A stretch of DNA of 64,000 nt from Leptospira licerasiae serovar Varillal str. VAR 010 (lineage in GTDB: Bacteria > Spirochaetota > Leptospiria > Leptospirales > Leptospiraceae): the NCBI RefSeq assembly GCF_000244755.1, contig NZ_AHOO02000013.1, positions 62,001 through 126,000 on the forward strand. The letters are read 5' to 3'. Positions within the stretch are counted from its first letter, which is position 1. Every line of letters starts with the position of its first letter. The position numbers were made by a program, and so were the translations under genes. Below are positions 11,321-21,289 of this stretch, piece by piece. The notes beneath the pieces were generated by a model. The model had not been told where the DNA came from. It searched no databases and worked only from the letters and a program-made list of their open reading frames with translations.

Positions 11321-11717
11321 GAAAAAACAAGAAGACTCGAGTGGCTCAGGACTTTTAGAAAATCACCAACTTTCTAAGGAATGGGAACGTTTAGAACTTT
11401 ATCTCCGAGGAATGGGGATAGATGACAGTTTAGAGATCCATAATACTCTATCCAAAGTTTTTGAAAAATCCGAATCCTCCAAAAAAAATATATTCGAAAT
11501 TTTTAAAGAAGAAACATCCCTGAGATTTAATCGTGATTGGGAAAGCAGTCTTCCTCCTTTAGAACCTGGTTCTATGGTGCCTAGACCGATCGATTTTGGT
11601 CCGCTTGCGGATCTCGCTTCTCCTTCTGCGGAAAAACCGGAGCCTGTTGCGCTGGTCCTTACGGCTCTATTCTGGGCTGCAGTTTATATTTCTCTTGCTT
11701 TCTGGTATTTTTCATGA
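11307..11717 (+). CDS. Small single-pass membrane protein between opgG and opgH
   Basis: This 136-residue protein starts with TTG inside the end of opgG and ends in an ATGA overlap with opgH, so translation is probably coupled. Residues 1-110 are charged and soluble, and residues about 113-135 (VALVLTALFWAAVYISLAFW) form one membrane helix at the very C terminus. The following OpgH is shorter at its N terminus than the enterobacterial protein, which carries a soluble N-terminal region before its first helices. I infer that this gene may supply a detached counterpart of that region. No family is recognised. Confidence 0.75.
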   Translation: MSRTKKKQEDSSGSGLLENHQLSKEWERLELYLRGMGIDDSLEIHNTLSKVFEKSESSKKNIFEIFKEETSLRFNRDWESSLPPLEPGSMVPRPIDFGPLADLASPSAEKPEPVALVLTALFWAAVYISLAFWYFS

Positions 11718-13888
11718 ACGCAGAAACTTTTCCTACATCTATACCCGAACCGGATGGGATCTTAAAAGAAGCATTCGATTCCAGAAAATTTACGTATAGA
11801 AGGTTGGGATTCGTAGGAGTTCTAGGACTTCTATCCTTATTCGGGATCTATTTAGAATATCGTTTTCTTCTAATAAACGGTATCTCGCCATTGGAATGGG
11901 CGACACTTTTACTCTTCTGCTTTTTATTTCCTTTATTGGCGTTCGGGGCTACCACCGCGATCTTCGGTGCCATCCAAAGAATAAGAGGGGGAGATCCTAC
12001 ACGTATCTCCGGATTAATCGCCGGACAAACAGTAAGCCCGAAAGAACTCCCGCCGACTGCTGTGGTTATTCCGATCCACTGCGAAGACGTGGCAAGAGTA
12101 GCAGCCGGTCTGGAATCTATGATGAAGTCTGCGGCTTCTGTCGGCTTAGGGGAAAATCTGGACTTCTTCTTATTATCCGATACGACTGACCCGGATATCT
12201 GGCTGCAAGAAGAGAAAGCATTCTCTAAACTTTCTAGAAAGCCGGAAACAAAGGGAAGAGTATATTACAGAAAAAGAAGGATCAATCTAAACAAAAAATC
12301 GGGAAATATCGCGGACTTCTGTAGAAGATGGGGAAGACGTTATAGATACATGATCGTCTTGGACGCGGACAGTTTGGTTACAGGGGAATGTATGCTAAAC
12401 TTGATACGCCTGATGGAAGCTGTGCCTAACGCAGGTATTATCCAAACAGTTCCTAAGATCATCCGAGGTAAAAGTTTATTCCAGAGATTGGCGCAATTCG
12501 GGACCTGGTTGGGAAATCCTATCTTCGGCGCTGGATCTTATTATTGGCAGGTGTTCTCCGGACCTTTCTGGGGGCATAATGCGATCGTAAGATTAAAACC
12601 ATTTATGGAACATTGTGGACTTCCAGGTTTACCTGGAGAAAGCGCCATAGGAGGAAAAATCCTATCTCACGACACTGTCGAAGCCGCATTAATTAGAAAA
12701 GCTGGATATACAGTTTGGTTTGCTTACGATTTAGAAGGTTCGTATGAGGAATGTCCTCCTAATCTTCTGGAAAGTCTGAAAAGGGATAATCGTTGGTGCC
12801 AGGGAAACCTGCAACATTTCTGGTTTCTGTTCGTAGGCGGCCTAAGGATTTCCAGCAGGATCCATATTTTATTGGGGATACTTTCTTACGGAAGTTCTCT
12901 TCTTTGGGCGTTACTACTCGTCGCAACTAGTTTTACGGTCATGGCGGATACCGACTATTATCGTTTAGCCTCTATTCCGGAAGAATGGGCGCAATTCCAG
13001 GAGAGTATGTATCTCCCTGTCTTCTACGGATTGCAAATTTATACTATTCTAATATTATTCATGCCTAGGATACTTTCCTTCTTAGACGGTTTACTTTTCC
13101 GCAGAAAAGAAAGTGGGATCGGATTTTTCTCCTTTATCTTTTCCTTTTTAACTGAGTTTATCCAGTCGGTGATCTTAGCTCCCGCTTATATGGTCCAATA
13201 CACCAGATTCCTTTGGATGACTTTTTGGAATAGAAAGATAGAGTGGGGACCACAAAATAGGGACCCGGCTCAAGGGATTGATAGAATGGCCGCTGCCCGT
13301 GCCTTACTCCCTCAGGCATTTTATGGCACGGGGATCTCCATCTGGTTATTCGTATATTATCCCGTACTTTTTTATTGGTTATTGCCGATCACAGGCGGCT
13401 GGCTTCTTTCTTATTTTTGGGGTGTCTGGACTTCTTCCCCTAAACAAGGCGAACTCTGGAAAAAAAGAGGACTTCTTTTAACTCCGGAAGAAACCAAAAC
13501 GAATTCCCTTTTATCCGATACTGAAAATTTGGAGGAGGAATATTCTACGTTCTTGCAAGGAATGGGATCAGGTAGAGGGATTTTTCTTTCCGTAGCAGAC
13601 CCTCTACTATTTCGTTTTCATACTTCTCGTTTGAGAACTAGAAAAAAAGAATCGGACGCTCGTAAAAGATATATGGATGTTCTTGTTTCTAATTGGAAAG
13701 AATCCGGTCCAGATTCTTTGAATTCGAAAGAGATGAATCGTCTTCTATGGGACAAACGTGTTTTGAGCGATCTTCATTTCTGGTTTTGGGAAACTGATCT
13801 TTCTAAAACTCATCCATGGTGGAAGGAAAGATTTTTAGAATACCAAACTAGACTGCGCAAAGAGCAGATCTCCAATTGGTTTAGTTGA
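11714..13888 (+). CDS. opgH: Glucan glucosyltransferase OpgH (MdoH)
   Basis: At 724 residues it is an inner-membrane GT2 family enzyme that polymerises UDP-glucose into the linear beta-glucan backbone. Visible catalytic motifs are LSDTTDPDI (about 155), LDADS (217-219), GHNAIVRLKPFMEHC, SHDTVEAAL (about 318) and the acceptor motif RDNRWCQGN (about 357). Two membrane helices precede the GT domain and several follow. It is shorter at the N terminus than Escherichia coli OpgH. It is the last gene of the opg operon and a hairpin follows directly. Confidence 0.95.
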   Translation: MNAETFPTSIPEPDGILKEAFDSRKFTYRRLGFVGVLGLLSLFGIYLEYRFLLINGISPLEWATLLLFCFLFPLLAFGATTAIFGAIQRIRGGDPTRISGLIAGQTVSPKELPPTAVVIPIHCEDVARVAAGLESMMKSAASVGLGENLDFFLLSDTTDPDIWLQEEKAFSKLSRKPETKGRVYYRKRRINLNKKSGNIADFCRRWGRRYRYMIVLDADSLVTGECMLNLIRLMEAVPNAGIIQTVPKIIRGKSLFQRLAQFGTWLGNPIFGAGSYYWQVFSGPFWGHNAIVRLKPFMEHCGLPGLPGESAIGGKILSHDTVEAALIRKAGYTVWFAYDLEGSYEECPPNLLESLKRDNRWCQGNLQHFWFLFVGGLRISSRIHILLGILSYGSSLLWALLLVATSFTVMADTDYYRLASIPEEWAQFQESMYLPVFYGLQIYTILILFMPRILSFLDGLLFRRKESGIGFFSFIFSFLTEFIQSVILAPAYMVQYTRFLWMTFWNRKIEWGPQNRDPAQGIDRMAAARALLPQAFYGTGISIWLFVYYPVLFYWLLPITGGWLLSYFWGVWTSSPKQGELWKKRGLLLTPEETKTNSLLSDTENLEEEYSTFLQGMGSGRGIFLSVADPLLFRFHTSRLRTRKKESDARKRYMDVLVSNWKESGPDSLNSKEMNRLLWDKRVLSDLHFWFWETDLSKTHPWWKERFLEYQTRLRKEQISNWFS

Positions 13889-13918
13889 TCCCGAAAGATC
13901 CTTTTTATCTTTCGGGAT
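13888..13918. terminator. Hairpin at the end of the opg operon
   Basis: atcccgaaaga (13888-13898) pairs with tctttcgggat (13908-13918), an 11-bp perfect stem with a 9-nt T-rich loop. It sits at the stop codon of opgH, between convergent genes. No strong T-tract follows on either strand, so strength is uncertain. Confidence 0.6.
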
Positions 13919-14009
13919 AGTGCACAGGTTTGAGTTGAGGATATTTTCCAAGATATTCCGCTTTAGAAAATAACCTAAAAATTGAAGTTTAGAACAATCG
14001 AATTTATCT

Positions 14010-14378
14010 TCATTTAGGTACTCGCTGTGCCGGATCATAAAAGAATTGTTCTTCTTTGATCTTTTCGCCTTCCCAAAGCTGGTATGCAAGTTCCTCCATA
14101 TCCGTCGTCGTACCGTCTTTCCAATCGAAATGAAATACCCACCTGATCACGACGTAATCTCCGTTTACGAATACGGGCCGAATACACTTCGAAGTTAAGG
14201 ATTTTGCTTTTCGAAGTACTAATTTTTCATTCGTAACAAGCACGTCTCTGCCTACTCGACGCGGCGATTGGTTTTCTTGCATCGAAGCATCGATCGTATA
14301 AAAAGCCTCGATTGCTTCGTCATGTTTATTCGATTCCACATGAGCTATAAATTTTTCTAATGTTTCTAATGTTGGCAT
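14010..14378 (-). CDS. SnoaL-like / NTF2-fold protein
   Basis: 122 residues with the NTF2-fold pattern: an N-terminal helix pair (LEKFIAHVESNKHDEAIEAFYTIDASMQEN) followed by curved-sheet strands ending in VIRWVFHFDWKDGTTTDMEELAYQLWEGEKIKEEQFFYDP. Proteins of this type (SnoaL-like polyketide cyclase superfamily) are small hydrolases, isomerases or ligand binders; the substrate cannot be read from sequence. It is downstream of, and on the same strand as, cfa, with a 110-bp gap, so it probably has its own promoter. Confidence 0.8.
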   Translation of the reverse strand: MPTLETLEKFIAHVESNKHDEAIEAFYTIDASMQENQSPRRVGRDVLVTNEKLVLRKAKSLTSKCIRPVFVNGDYVVIRWVFHFDWKDGTTTDMEELAYQLWEGEKIKEEQFFYDPAQRVPK

Positions 14379-14488
14379 GGATGTACCTTTCTCTATAACA
14401 ATTGAAACGGACTTCCTTGGCGAGTATTAGTATATAATTCGAAAAATTCTAGTTTGGTTCCCAAACGGCTTGTTACGTCTAAAATTTA

Positions 14489-15607
14489 CTATCTCACTGC
14501 TTGATATACATTCTCCCTGGATCCTTTCGAAAACACAAACTGCCAGAGTTGGATCTTCCTGGAACGAAAGGCTCCCGCACAGCTTAAAAGATAGAATTCC
14601 CACATACGTCTGAATCTTTCTCCGTATTTGTTTTGGATCTGATCCCATCCTTTTTCGAAATTATTATACCAAGCCATGAGTGTTTTATCATAGTCCGGAC
14701 CGAAATTATGGACATCTTCCAATACAAAAAGATTTTCGCTCGCCTTTGTGATCTGTGCCGCTGAGGGAAGATGTGAGTTCGGAAAGATATACTTTTCGAT
14801 CCATCTATCAGTCATCTTGCTAGAATCATTGGAGCCGATCGTATGAAGTAAAAATAATCCCTTGTCCTTTAGGGATTTATAAACTGTTTCCATGTAGGTC
14901 CGATAGTTTTTATAACCGACATGCTCCATTTGACCCACCGAAAGAACAGAATCGAAATTGTCCCTTATATCTCGATAGTCCATCAATTCGTATTTTACGT
15001 TTAGGTTTTTAGATCTTTCTTCAGCGAGCATTAGTTGCTCTTTAGAAACGCTTATGCCGAAAACTTCCGCTCCATAGTCTTTGGCAGCATGTCTAGCAAG
15101 ACCTCCCCAACCGCATCCGATATCCAGGACTTTCATTCCAGGTTGGAGGTCCAACTTTTTGCAGATCAGATCCATTTTGTTTTCTTGGGCCTCATCCAAG
15201 GTATTGGCATTCTTCCAGTATGCGCAGGAATAGACCATTTCCTTGTCTAACATTAGTTCGAAAAGGTCGTTGCCAAGATCGTAATGTCTTTCTCCGACCA
15301 CAAAAGCTCTTCTTTTGGATTGGCGATTCAATATTACGGATTCTAAATATAGAAATAGATTTCCCCAGGTTCTTGCTGCTTTTTCTATTCCTTTATCCAA
15401 TAATCTCCTGACAGTTTCGTCGAACCTTTCGCATTCGAACCAACCGTTCATATACGCTTCCCCTAGACCTAAAGAACCGTTGCTTAGAATTTTTTCGAAT
15501 AATCTATCATCCTTTACTTGGATGTCCCAATCCGCATTTCCTCCGAAGCTGACTCCTGCCTTTGCAAATAATTCTTCAACCTTGCCGCGAACTTTATCCT
15601 TCCACAT
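14489..15607 (-). CDS. cfa: Cyclopropane-fatty-acyl-phospholipid synthase
   Basis: At 372 residues it transfers a methylene group from S-adenosylmethionine to double bonds of membrane phospholipid acyl chains. The family signature runs through FVVGERHYDLGNDLFELML, YSCAYWKNANTLDEAQENK and the SAM motif VLDIGCGWGGLARHAAKDYG. The QMEHVGYKNYRTYM, HTIGS and YIFPNSHLPS motifs follow, as in known Cfa proteins. The 133-bp upstream gap carries a 10-bp perfect palindrome caaacgtttg at 15713-15722, a possible operator. Confidence 0.94.
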   Translation of the reverse strand: MWKDKVRGKVEELFAKAGVSFGGNADWDIQVKDDRLFEKILSNGSLGLGEAYMNGWFECERFDETVRRLLDKGIEKAARTWGNLFLYLESVILNRQSKRRAFVVGERHYDLGNDLFELMLDKEMVYSCAYWKNANTLDEAQENKMDLICKKLDLQPGMKVLDIGCGWGGLARHAAKDYGAEVFGISVSKEQLMLAEERSKNLNVKYELMDYRDIRDNFDSVLSVGQMEHVGYKNYRTYMETVYKSLKDKGLFLLHTIGSNDSSKMTDRWIEKYIFPNSHLPSAAQITKASENLFVLEDVHNFGPDYDKTLMAWYNNFEKGWDQIQNKYGERFRRMWEFYLLSCAGAFRSRKIQLWQFVFSKGSRENVYQAVR

Positions 15608-15712
15608 GACGCCCTCCCTAAGCGATCGCAGTCGCCGATTAAAATACTCGATTTTTGAAAGCGAGAAAAGTAAAAAAAGGAAAAGGGGAAGTTAGACTGT
15701 ATTCTATTTTAC

Positions 15713-15722
15713 CAAACGTTTG
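15713..15722. promoter_or_regulatory. Short palindrome upstream of cfa
   Basis: caaacgtttg is a perfect 10-bp palindrome in the gap between the glycosyltransferase gene and cfa. It is short enough to arise by chance, so its role as an operator is only a suggestion. Confidence 0.25.
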
Positions 15723-15740
15723 TTAGTCGAATGATGTAAC

Positions 15741-16856
15741 TTATTTGATAATTTCTATGATCGAATCTTGTATATCTTGGACAGCATCTTTCTGGAAGGT
15801 TGGATCGGAATGCACGTTAGAGGATATTGCGGATTTGGATGCCTCTTCCCAACGGAAGGAAAATAGGTCATCATGAGAGATATATGAGGATTTATAGAGG
15901 GATTGTAATGCTTCTACTAAATATTTATATTCCGGAAAATCGCCTCTGTCGGTATAAAGTATAGGAGTTCCTGCAAAATAAGACTCGCTTAAAATTCCAT
16001 AACCGGGTTTGGTCAGCACGAAATCACTCGCTCGGAGTAGGTCCGGATAATGGCAATGCGGAATGGTGACTATTCCCAAATTATTTTTGGCCTCTACTCT
16101 CCATTCTATCCCGCCGATCACGATCCTTCTTTTGGATGGGTCCCATTTTTTCCAATCAAAATGAGAAGAGTTGATGCCATAAGCTCCGAACGAGAATAGA
16201 TAATACTCTGTACCTTCTTCAAAGCCGTAATATTTTCTGGCCTCTTCTTTATTTAGATTGGGTTTACGTCCTAATAATCCGATCTTTCTGGTTTTGGGAA
16301 TGGAAGCGACAGGGCAAGAAAGCGGAAGAATAAGGCCTATATCGCACAATGCATATTCTTTCTTTAATTCTTCGGCGTATCTTTGGAATATTTCAGATTT
16401 ATAATATGAGTATATATAATCCCAGGTAAAATTTCCTAAAAATAAAGAAGGAATTTTCAGCTGGGAGGAGATCAGAAAAGGAAGAGAAGAAGAATCCGAC
16501 CAAATAACGTCCGGATTTTCTTTTTTGAGATATTCCGTTTCTATCTGAAGAAGAGAGTCTTTATTCTTCTTAAATTCAATAATTTCAGATGCAGTAGAAT
16601 CCAGGTCCATTCCAAGAGAATCCTTTTGTACGATTCCTACATCCGATCTTGTTTTTCTGAATCGGATCCTGGCTCTGACCTGTCCCCAAATTCCGGAAAC
16701 ATCCAAGGAAGAAGCAAATTCTTCTCCTCTCGGAGAATGGACGGTCGCAGTCCATTCAGGATTTTTAATTAGAATCCTGAGAATTGCCTCTAAGCTACGA
16801 CTGATATGACCGAAACCGTGACCGCTTATGTATGCGGAAATATGGATCTTTTTCAT
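15741..16856 (-). CDS. Glycosyltransferase-like protein (GT-B, MGT-type)
   Basis: 371 residues. The N terminus (HISAYISGHGFGHISRSLEAI) is the Gly/His-rich first loop of GT-B transferases, related to those fused to L-arabinokinase-like enzymes. The C-terminal donor site reads VLTKPGYGILSESYFAGTPILYTDRGDFPEY, close to the MurG/UGT signature. No signal peptide. Donor and acceptor are unknown. Its start overlaps the stop of the upstream RNA methyltransferase gene by one base (TAATG), so the genes are translationally coupled. Confidence 0.82.
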   Translation of the reverse strand: MKKIHISAYISGHGFGHISRSLEAILRILIKNPEWTATVHSPRGEEFASSLDVSGIWGQVRARIRFRKTRSDVGIVQKDSLGMDLDSTASEIIEFKKNKDSLLQIETEYLKKENPDVIWSDSSSLPFLISSQLKIPSLFLGNFTWDYIYSYYKSEIFQRYAEELKKEYALCDIGLILPLSCPVASIPKTRKIGLLGRKPNLNKEEARKYYGFEEGTEYYLFSFGAYGINSSHFDWKKWDPSKRRIVIGGIEWRVEAKNNLGIVTIPHCHYPDLLRASDFVLTKPGYGILSESYFAGTPILYTDRGDFPEYKYLVEALQSLYKSSYISHDDLFSFRWEEASKSAISSNVHSDPTFQKDAVQDIQDSIIEIIK

Positions 16857-17656
16857 TAACGATTCTGTCGAAGCACTTCGTACATTAGAATTCCGGCTGA
16901 CATTGCCAGATTTAAACTATCCGCCACTCCTTTCATAGGAAGGGAAATATACTGATCGCTTTGGGATCTGGCGTATTCACTTAGACCGTACTGTTCGCTC
17001 CCAAAAACAAGTGCGACTTTTCCTTTCAGTTTTGCGTCCCAATAGAGAGACTTTGCTTCCGGGGTCACAGCGAATGTTTTGTATCCTGCTTTTTGAAGAA
17101 TTGGATAAAGTTCTTTAATATCCGATTGGAATACATCCAGGGTGAATAATGTTCCTGTGGAAGATCGTATGACGTTTGGATTGAATAGATCCAGCCTTGG
17201 ATCGGCAACGAACACTTTATGGAATCCAGCACCCTCTGCGGTCCTTAGAATGGTGCCTAGGTTACCCGGCTTCTCCACTCCTTCGATCACAAGAACGGGG
17301 TCATCCGAAAGTTTTGTTTTAGAAGATAAGGAGAAGTCAGGCAATTCAGCGGTGGCAATCAGGCCATCCGGTCTATCTCTGTAGGAGATCTTTTCAAAAA
17401 TCTGTTTTGGAACAGCGATTGTTTTTGCGTCTATCGAAGATACTAGATCTTCTTCATTTTCACCTAGATAACATGCAGGGCAGGTGAGTAGATATTCGAA
17501 TTTGACTTTGCCTGAGACATGCGCCCTTTGGATCTCCCTGAACCCTTCGATAAAGAATGTGCCGGATTTTTCTCTGTTCTTTTTCTCTTTAAGACCTGCG
17601 ATATATTTCAGCTTTTCATTTGAAAAACTGCTGATCTCCAAAACGTTCTTTTTCAA
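16856..17656 (-). CDS. TrmH/SpoU-family RNA 2'-O-methyltransferase
   Basis: 266 residues with the three SPOUT motifs in order: NLGTILRTAEGAGFHKV (motif 1), LVFGSEQYGLS (motif 2) and ISLPMKGVADSLNLAMSAGILMYEVLRQ (motif 3, the knotted SAM site). An N-terminal substrate-binding domain (SFSNEKLKYIAGLKEKKNREKSGTFFIEG) is present as in RlmB/TsnR-type enzymes. It is expected to methylate a ribose in rRNA, but the site cannot be assigned. It overlaps both neighbours by a few bases. Confidence 0.9.
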   Translation of the reverse strand: MKKNVLEISSFSNEKLKYIAGLKEKKNREKSGTFFIEGFREIQRAHVSGKVKFEYLLTCPACYLGENEEDLVSSIDAKTIAVPKQIFEKISYRDRPDGLIATAELPDFSLSSKTKLSDDPVLVIEGVEKPGNLGTILRTAEGAGFHKVFVADPRLDLFNPNVIRSSTGTLFTLDVFQSDIKELYPILQKAGYKTFAVTPEAKSLYWDAKLKGKVALVFGSEQYGLSEYARSQSDQYISLPMKGVADSLNLAMSAGILMYEVLRQNR

Positions 17657-18531
17657 AGTTTTACTCGATTGGAATAAAATACGCAGTTGGAGCCCGCCGG
17701 ATGTAATCTTCCCGTTGTTTCGGAGATAGAAAGTTCTTCCGTTAGATAATTTCCGGGAGTTTTGATCCTACCTTCCAAAATCCTCCGAAGTGCAAGAGGG
17801 CTGAATCCGGTGGAATGACACGTTAAAAACACGAACTCAGGTTTATTATTACAGAGTTGCATGAGAAGGTCCATCATCTCAGGTAGATCTTTTTCTATTT
17901 TGAAAACTTCTCCGCTGGCGCCACGGCCGAAAGTGGGCGGATCTAAGATAAAACCGATATACTTTTTCTCGCGTCTGATTTCTCTATTCAAGAATTTTAA
18001 TACGTCTTCGACTATCCAGCGCACTTTTTTTCCTGCTAAGCCGGAAACTTGTGCGTTCTCTCTGGCCCATTCTACCATTCCTTTGGAAGAGTCCAAATGA
18101 CAAGCGTCCAATCCACCCGCTAACACGGATAAGGTGGAAAGTCCGGAATATGCGAATAGATTTAAAACTTCGCCTTGGCCTGCCAGTTGGGAGGATACGT
18201 TTCGGATCCGGTCCCAGTTGCTCAATTGCTCAGGAAAGATCCCAAGATGTCCAAAAGGAGTAAAACGTATCTTAACGGTCAGAGGAGGGATTTGGATAAG
18301 GAACTCGTCTTCCGAATCCGGTCTGGAAGCGCCGGAACCTTTCCAGCTCCAGTTCCCTCCGCCCTTATCGCTTCTGTGATATTCTCCATCAGCGTCCTTC
18401 CAAAGAGAGGGTTGAGTAGGAGGCCAAGCCGCAACCGGAGAAGGGCGGATCACTTTGTATGGGCCGACTTGTTCTAATTTTTTGAAATTTCCGGAATCGA
18501 TGAGTTGGTAAGTATTTTTATTTGCGCTCAT
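17653..18531 (-). CDS. Class I SAM-dependent methyltransferase, RlmI/RlmK-like
   Basis: 292 residues. The Rossmann SAM site reads GEVLNLFAYSGLSTLSVLAGG, then HLDSSKGMVEWARENAQVSGL, and the catalytic loop is FILDPPTFGRG, as in the RlmI/RlmK rRNA cytosine methyltransferase group. No N-terminal PUA domain is evident, in contrast with its upstream neighbour. It overlaps the TrmH-like gene by 4 bp (ATGA) and lies 3 bp downstream of the next methyltransferase gene. Confidence 0.88.
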   Translation of the reverse strand: MSANKNTYQLIDSGNFKKLEQVGPYKVIRPSPVAAWPPTQPSLWKDADGEYHRSDKGGGNWSWKGSGASRPDSEDEFLIQIPPLTVKIRFTPFGHLGIFPEQLSNWDRIRNVSSQLAGQGEVLNLFAYSGLSTLSVLAGGLDACHLDSSKGMVEWARENAQVSGLAGKKVRWIVEDVLKFLNREIRREKKYIGFILDPPTFGRGASGEVFKIEKDLPEMMDLLMQLCNNKPEFVFLTCHSTGFSPLALRRILEGRIKTPGNYLTEELSISETTGRLHPAGSNCVFYSNRVKL

Positions 18532-18534
18532 ATA

Positions 18535-19794
18535 TTATTGATCCAAGGGTTCACATTTTTTATAGATATGCACCTTGAAGTATTTCCCCTCCGGAAATTC
18601 CTTACGTGTAGGATGATCCGGTTCCGGTCTTAATTTGAAAAGATCCTTGTACTTCCATCCTTTGTTCGCTAAGGTTTCTCGGCCAATCTTTTCGAATTCG
18701 GACTCCAGGATTCTTCCGGAACAAGAAAGTAAGATCAGATCTCCTCCAGGTTCTAAGAAAGAAATCGCCTTAGAAATTAGACTACGATATGCTTTTTTAC
18801 CGGCGGGAACGGATGCTTGGTTTGGAGTCAGATTGGGAGGATCCAAAACAATCAGCGAAAATTTTTTACCTTCTAAAAATCCCCAGTCCTGAAATAGATC
18901 GGCTCTGACCAAATGATGTTTTCCTTTTGTAAGGATCGTATTCTTCTTCTCGAAATTTAAGAACTCTTCCTCCGGCAAAATATGAGATACAAATTCTTCG
19001 AGCGCTTCTTTAGCACCGTCAGCGGAGAAGACTGATTTTGCGCCTGCTACTTCTAAACATACCGAAGTAAGTCCGGTGTGTGAGAATAGATGGAGGCAAT
19101 CTCTATCTCGAGCTATTTCCGGTTTTTCTAATATATATTGACGTAAATTTCGAACGTCTAAAAAGAATCCTCCTTTTTGTCCGGGGATCTTGGTTTTCCA
19201 TTGGACCTGATCTAGAAAGATTTTTTCCTCATACGGAACTTCTTCTTTACCTCTTAGGAAACGGATGGGCAAAGATTTTTCGGAGCCTATTCTTTGGGGA
19301 GAGATCCAGACGATCCGTTTGGGGATTGGTTCTTCCGTTTTGTACGCGACAGAATATAGAAGCCGGACCACCAATCTGGAAAACGTTCTTAACGATCTGG
19401 AATAGGTTTGGACCACCCAAGTGGATCCATATCGATCTACCGTAACTCCGGGGATTAGGTCATTCTCCCCATGTATAAGTCTGTAAGCATTTGTTTTTGC
19501 TCGGAGAGGTTTTCTAAGTTCTAATGATCTTTCTATCGTTTGTAGCAGTTTAGGAATAGAGAAATCATTTCCTCTTTGTATGATACGTATTCCTATCGGA
19601 CCTGAAGAAGAATAGATCCCGAATCCCAATGTTTCGTTCGATCCGGAGACAAGTTTCATCCAGTCCCCGTCTTGGAATGCGGAGATCGCAGTGGATAATT
19701 TTCCGTTTAAGATCCAAGGATGTCCCGAATTTAAAACCGATTCGGTCGTTTTGCTGAGTTGGTATCTTCGAAAACGATTCATTCCAGAGTACAT
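18535..19794 (-). CDS. Class I SAM-dependent rRNA methyltransferase with PUA-like N terminus
   Basis: 419 residues, RlmI-like. The N terminus reads ESVLNSGHPWILNGKLS and then a PUA-like segment. The SAM domain has DCLHLFSHTGLTSVCLEVAGA and the catalytic LIVLDPPNLTP loop. The enzyme family makes 5-methylcytosine in large-subunit rRNA. The ATG at 19794 directly abuts the T-tract of the citrate synthase terminator, and the alternative ATG at 19782 also lacks a clear ribosome binding site, so the start is uncertain. It heads a four-gene minus-strand operon. Confidence 0.88.
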   Translation of the reverse strand: MYSGMNRFRRYQLSKTTESVLNSGHPWILNGKLSTAISAFQDGDWMKLVSGSNETLGFGIYSSSGPIGIRIIQRGNDFSIPKLLQTIERSLELRKPLRAKTNAYRLIHGENDLIPGVTVDRYGSTWVVQTYSRSLRTFSRLVVRLLYSVAYKTEEPIPKRIVWISPQRIGSEKSLPIRFLRGKEEVPYEEKIFLDQVQWKTKIPGQKGGFFLDVRNLRQYILEKPEIARDRDCLHLFSHTGLTSVCLEVAGAKSVFSADGAKEALEEFVSHILPEEEFLNFEKKNTILTKGKHHLVRADLFQDWGFLEGKKFSLIVLDPPNLTPNQASVPAGKKAYRSLISKAISFLEPGGDLILLSCSGRILESEFEKIGRETLANKGWKYKDLFKLRPEPDHPTRKEFPEGKYFKVHIYKKCEPLDQ

Positions 19795-19822
19795 AAAAAA
19801 AGACAGAGCGTAACCCTGTCCT
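19795..19822 (-). terminator. Probable intrinsic terminator of gltA
   Basis: Read on the minus strand, ggacag pairs with ctgtc (5-bp core stem) across gggttacgct and runs straight into seven T. It lies 27 bp past the gltA stop, and the T-tract touches the start codon of the next gene. Confidence 0.55.
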
Positions 19823-19848
19823 TTTAAAAATATCGGCCTTGAAAAATC

Positions 19849-21135
<1,287 letters not shown>

Positions 21136-21289
21136 TTTTTACTCCTGTTAGATGAATGATATCGGACGAACCGGCATAAGGTAGACCTTGGGACAGAGAG
21201 GTGAAATTGAAAACTCATCCCGGTCCTTAGAACTATTCCATGGATCTGAAATTCTAGACAATCCAAAAAAAAGAATCCGTTTTGTCCGA

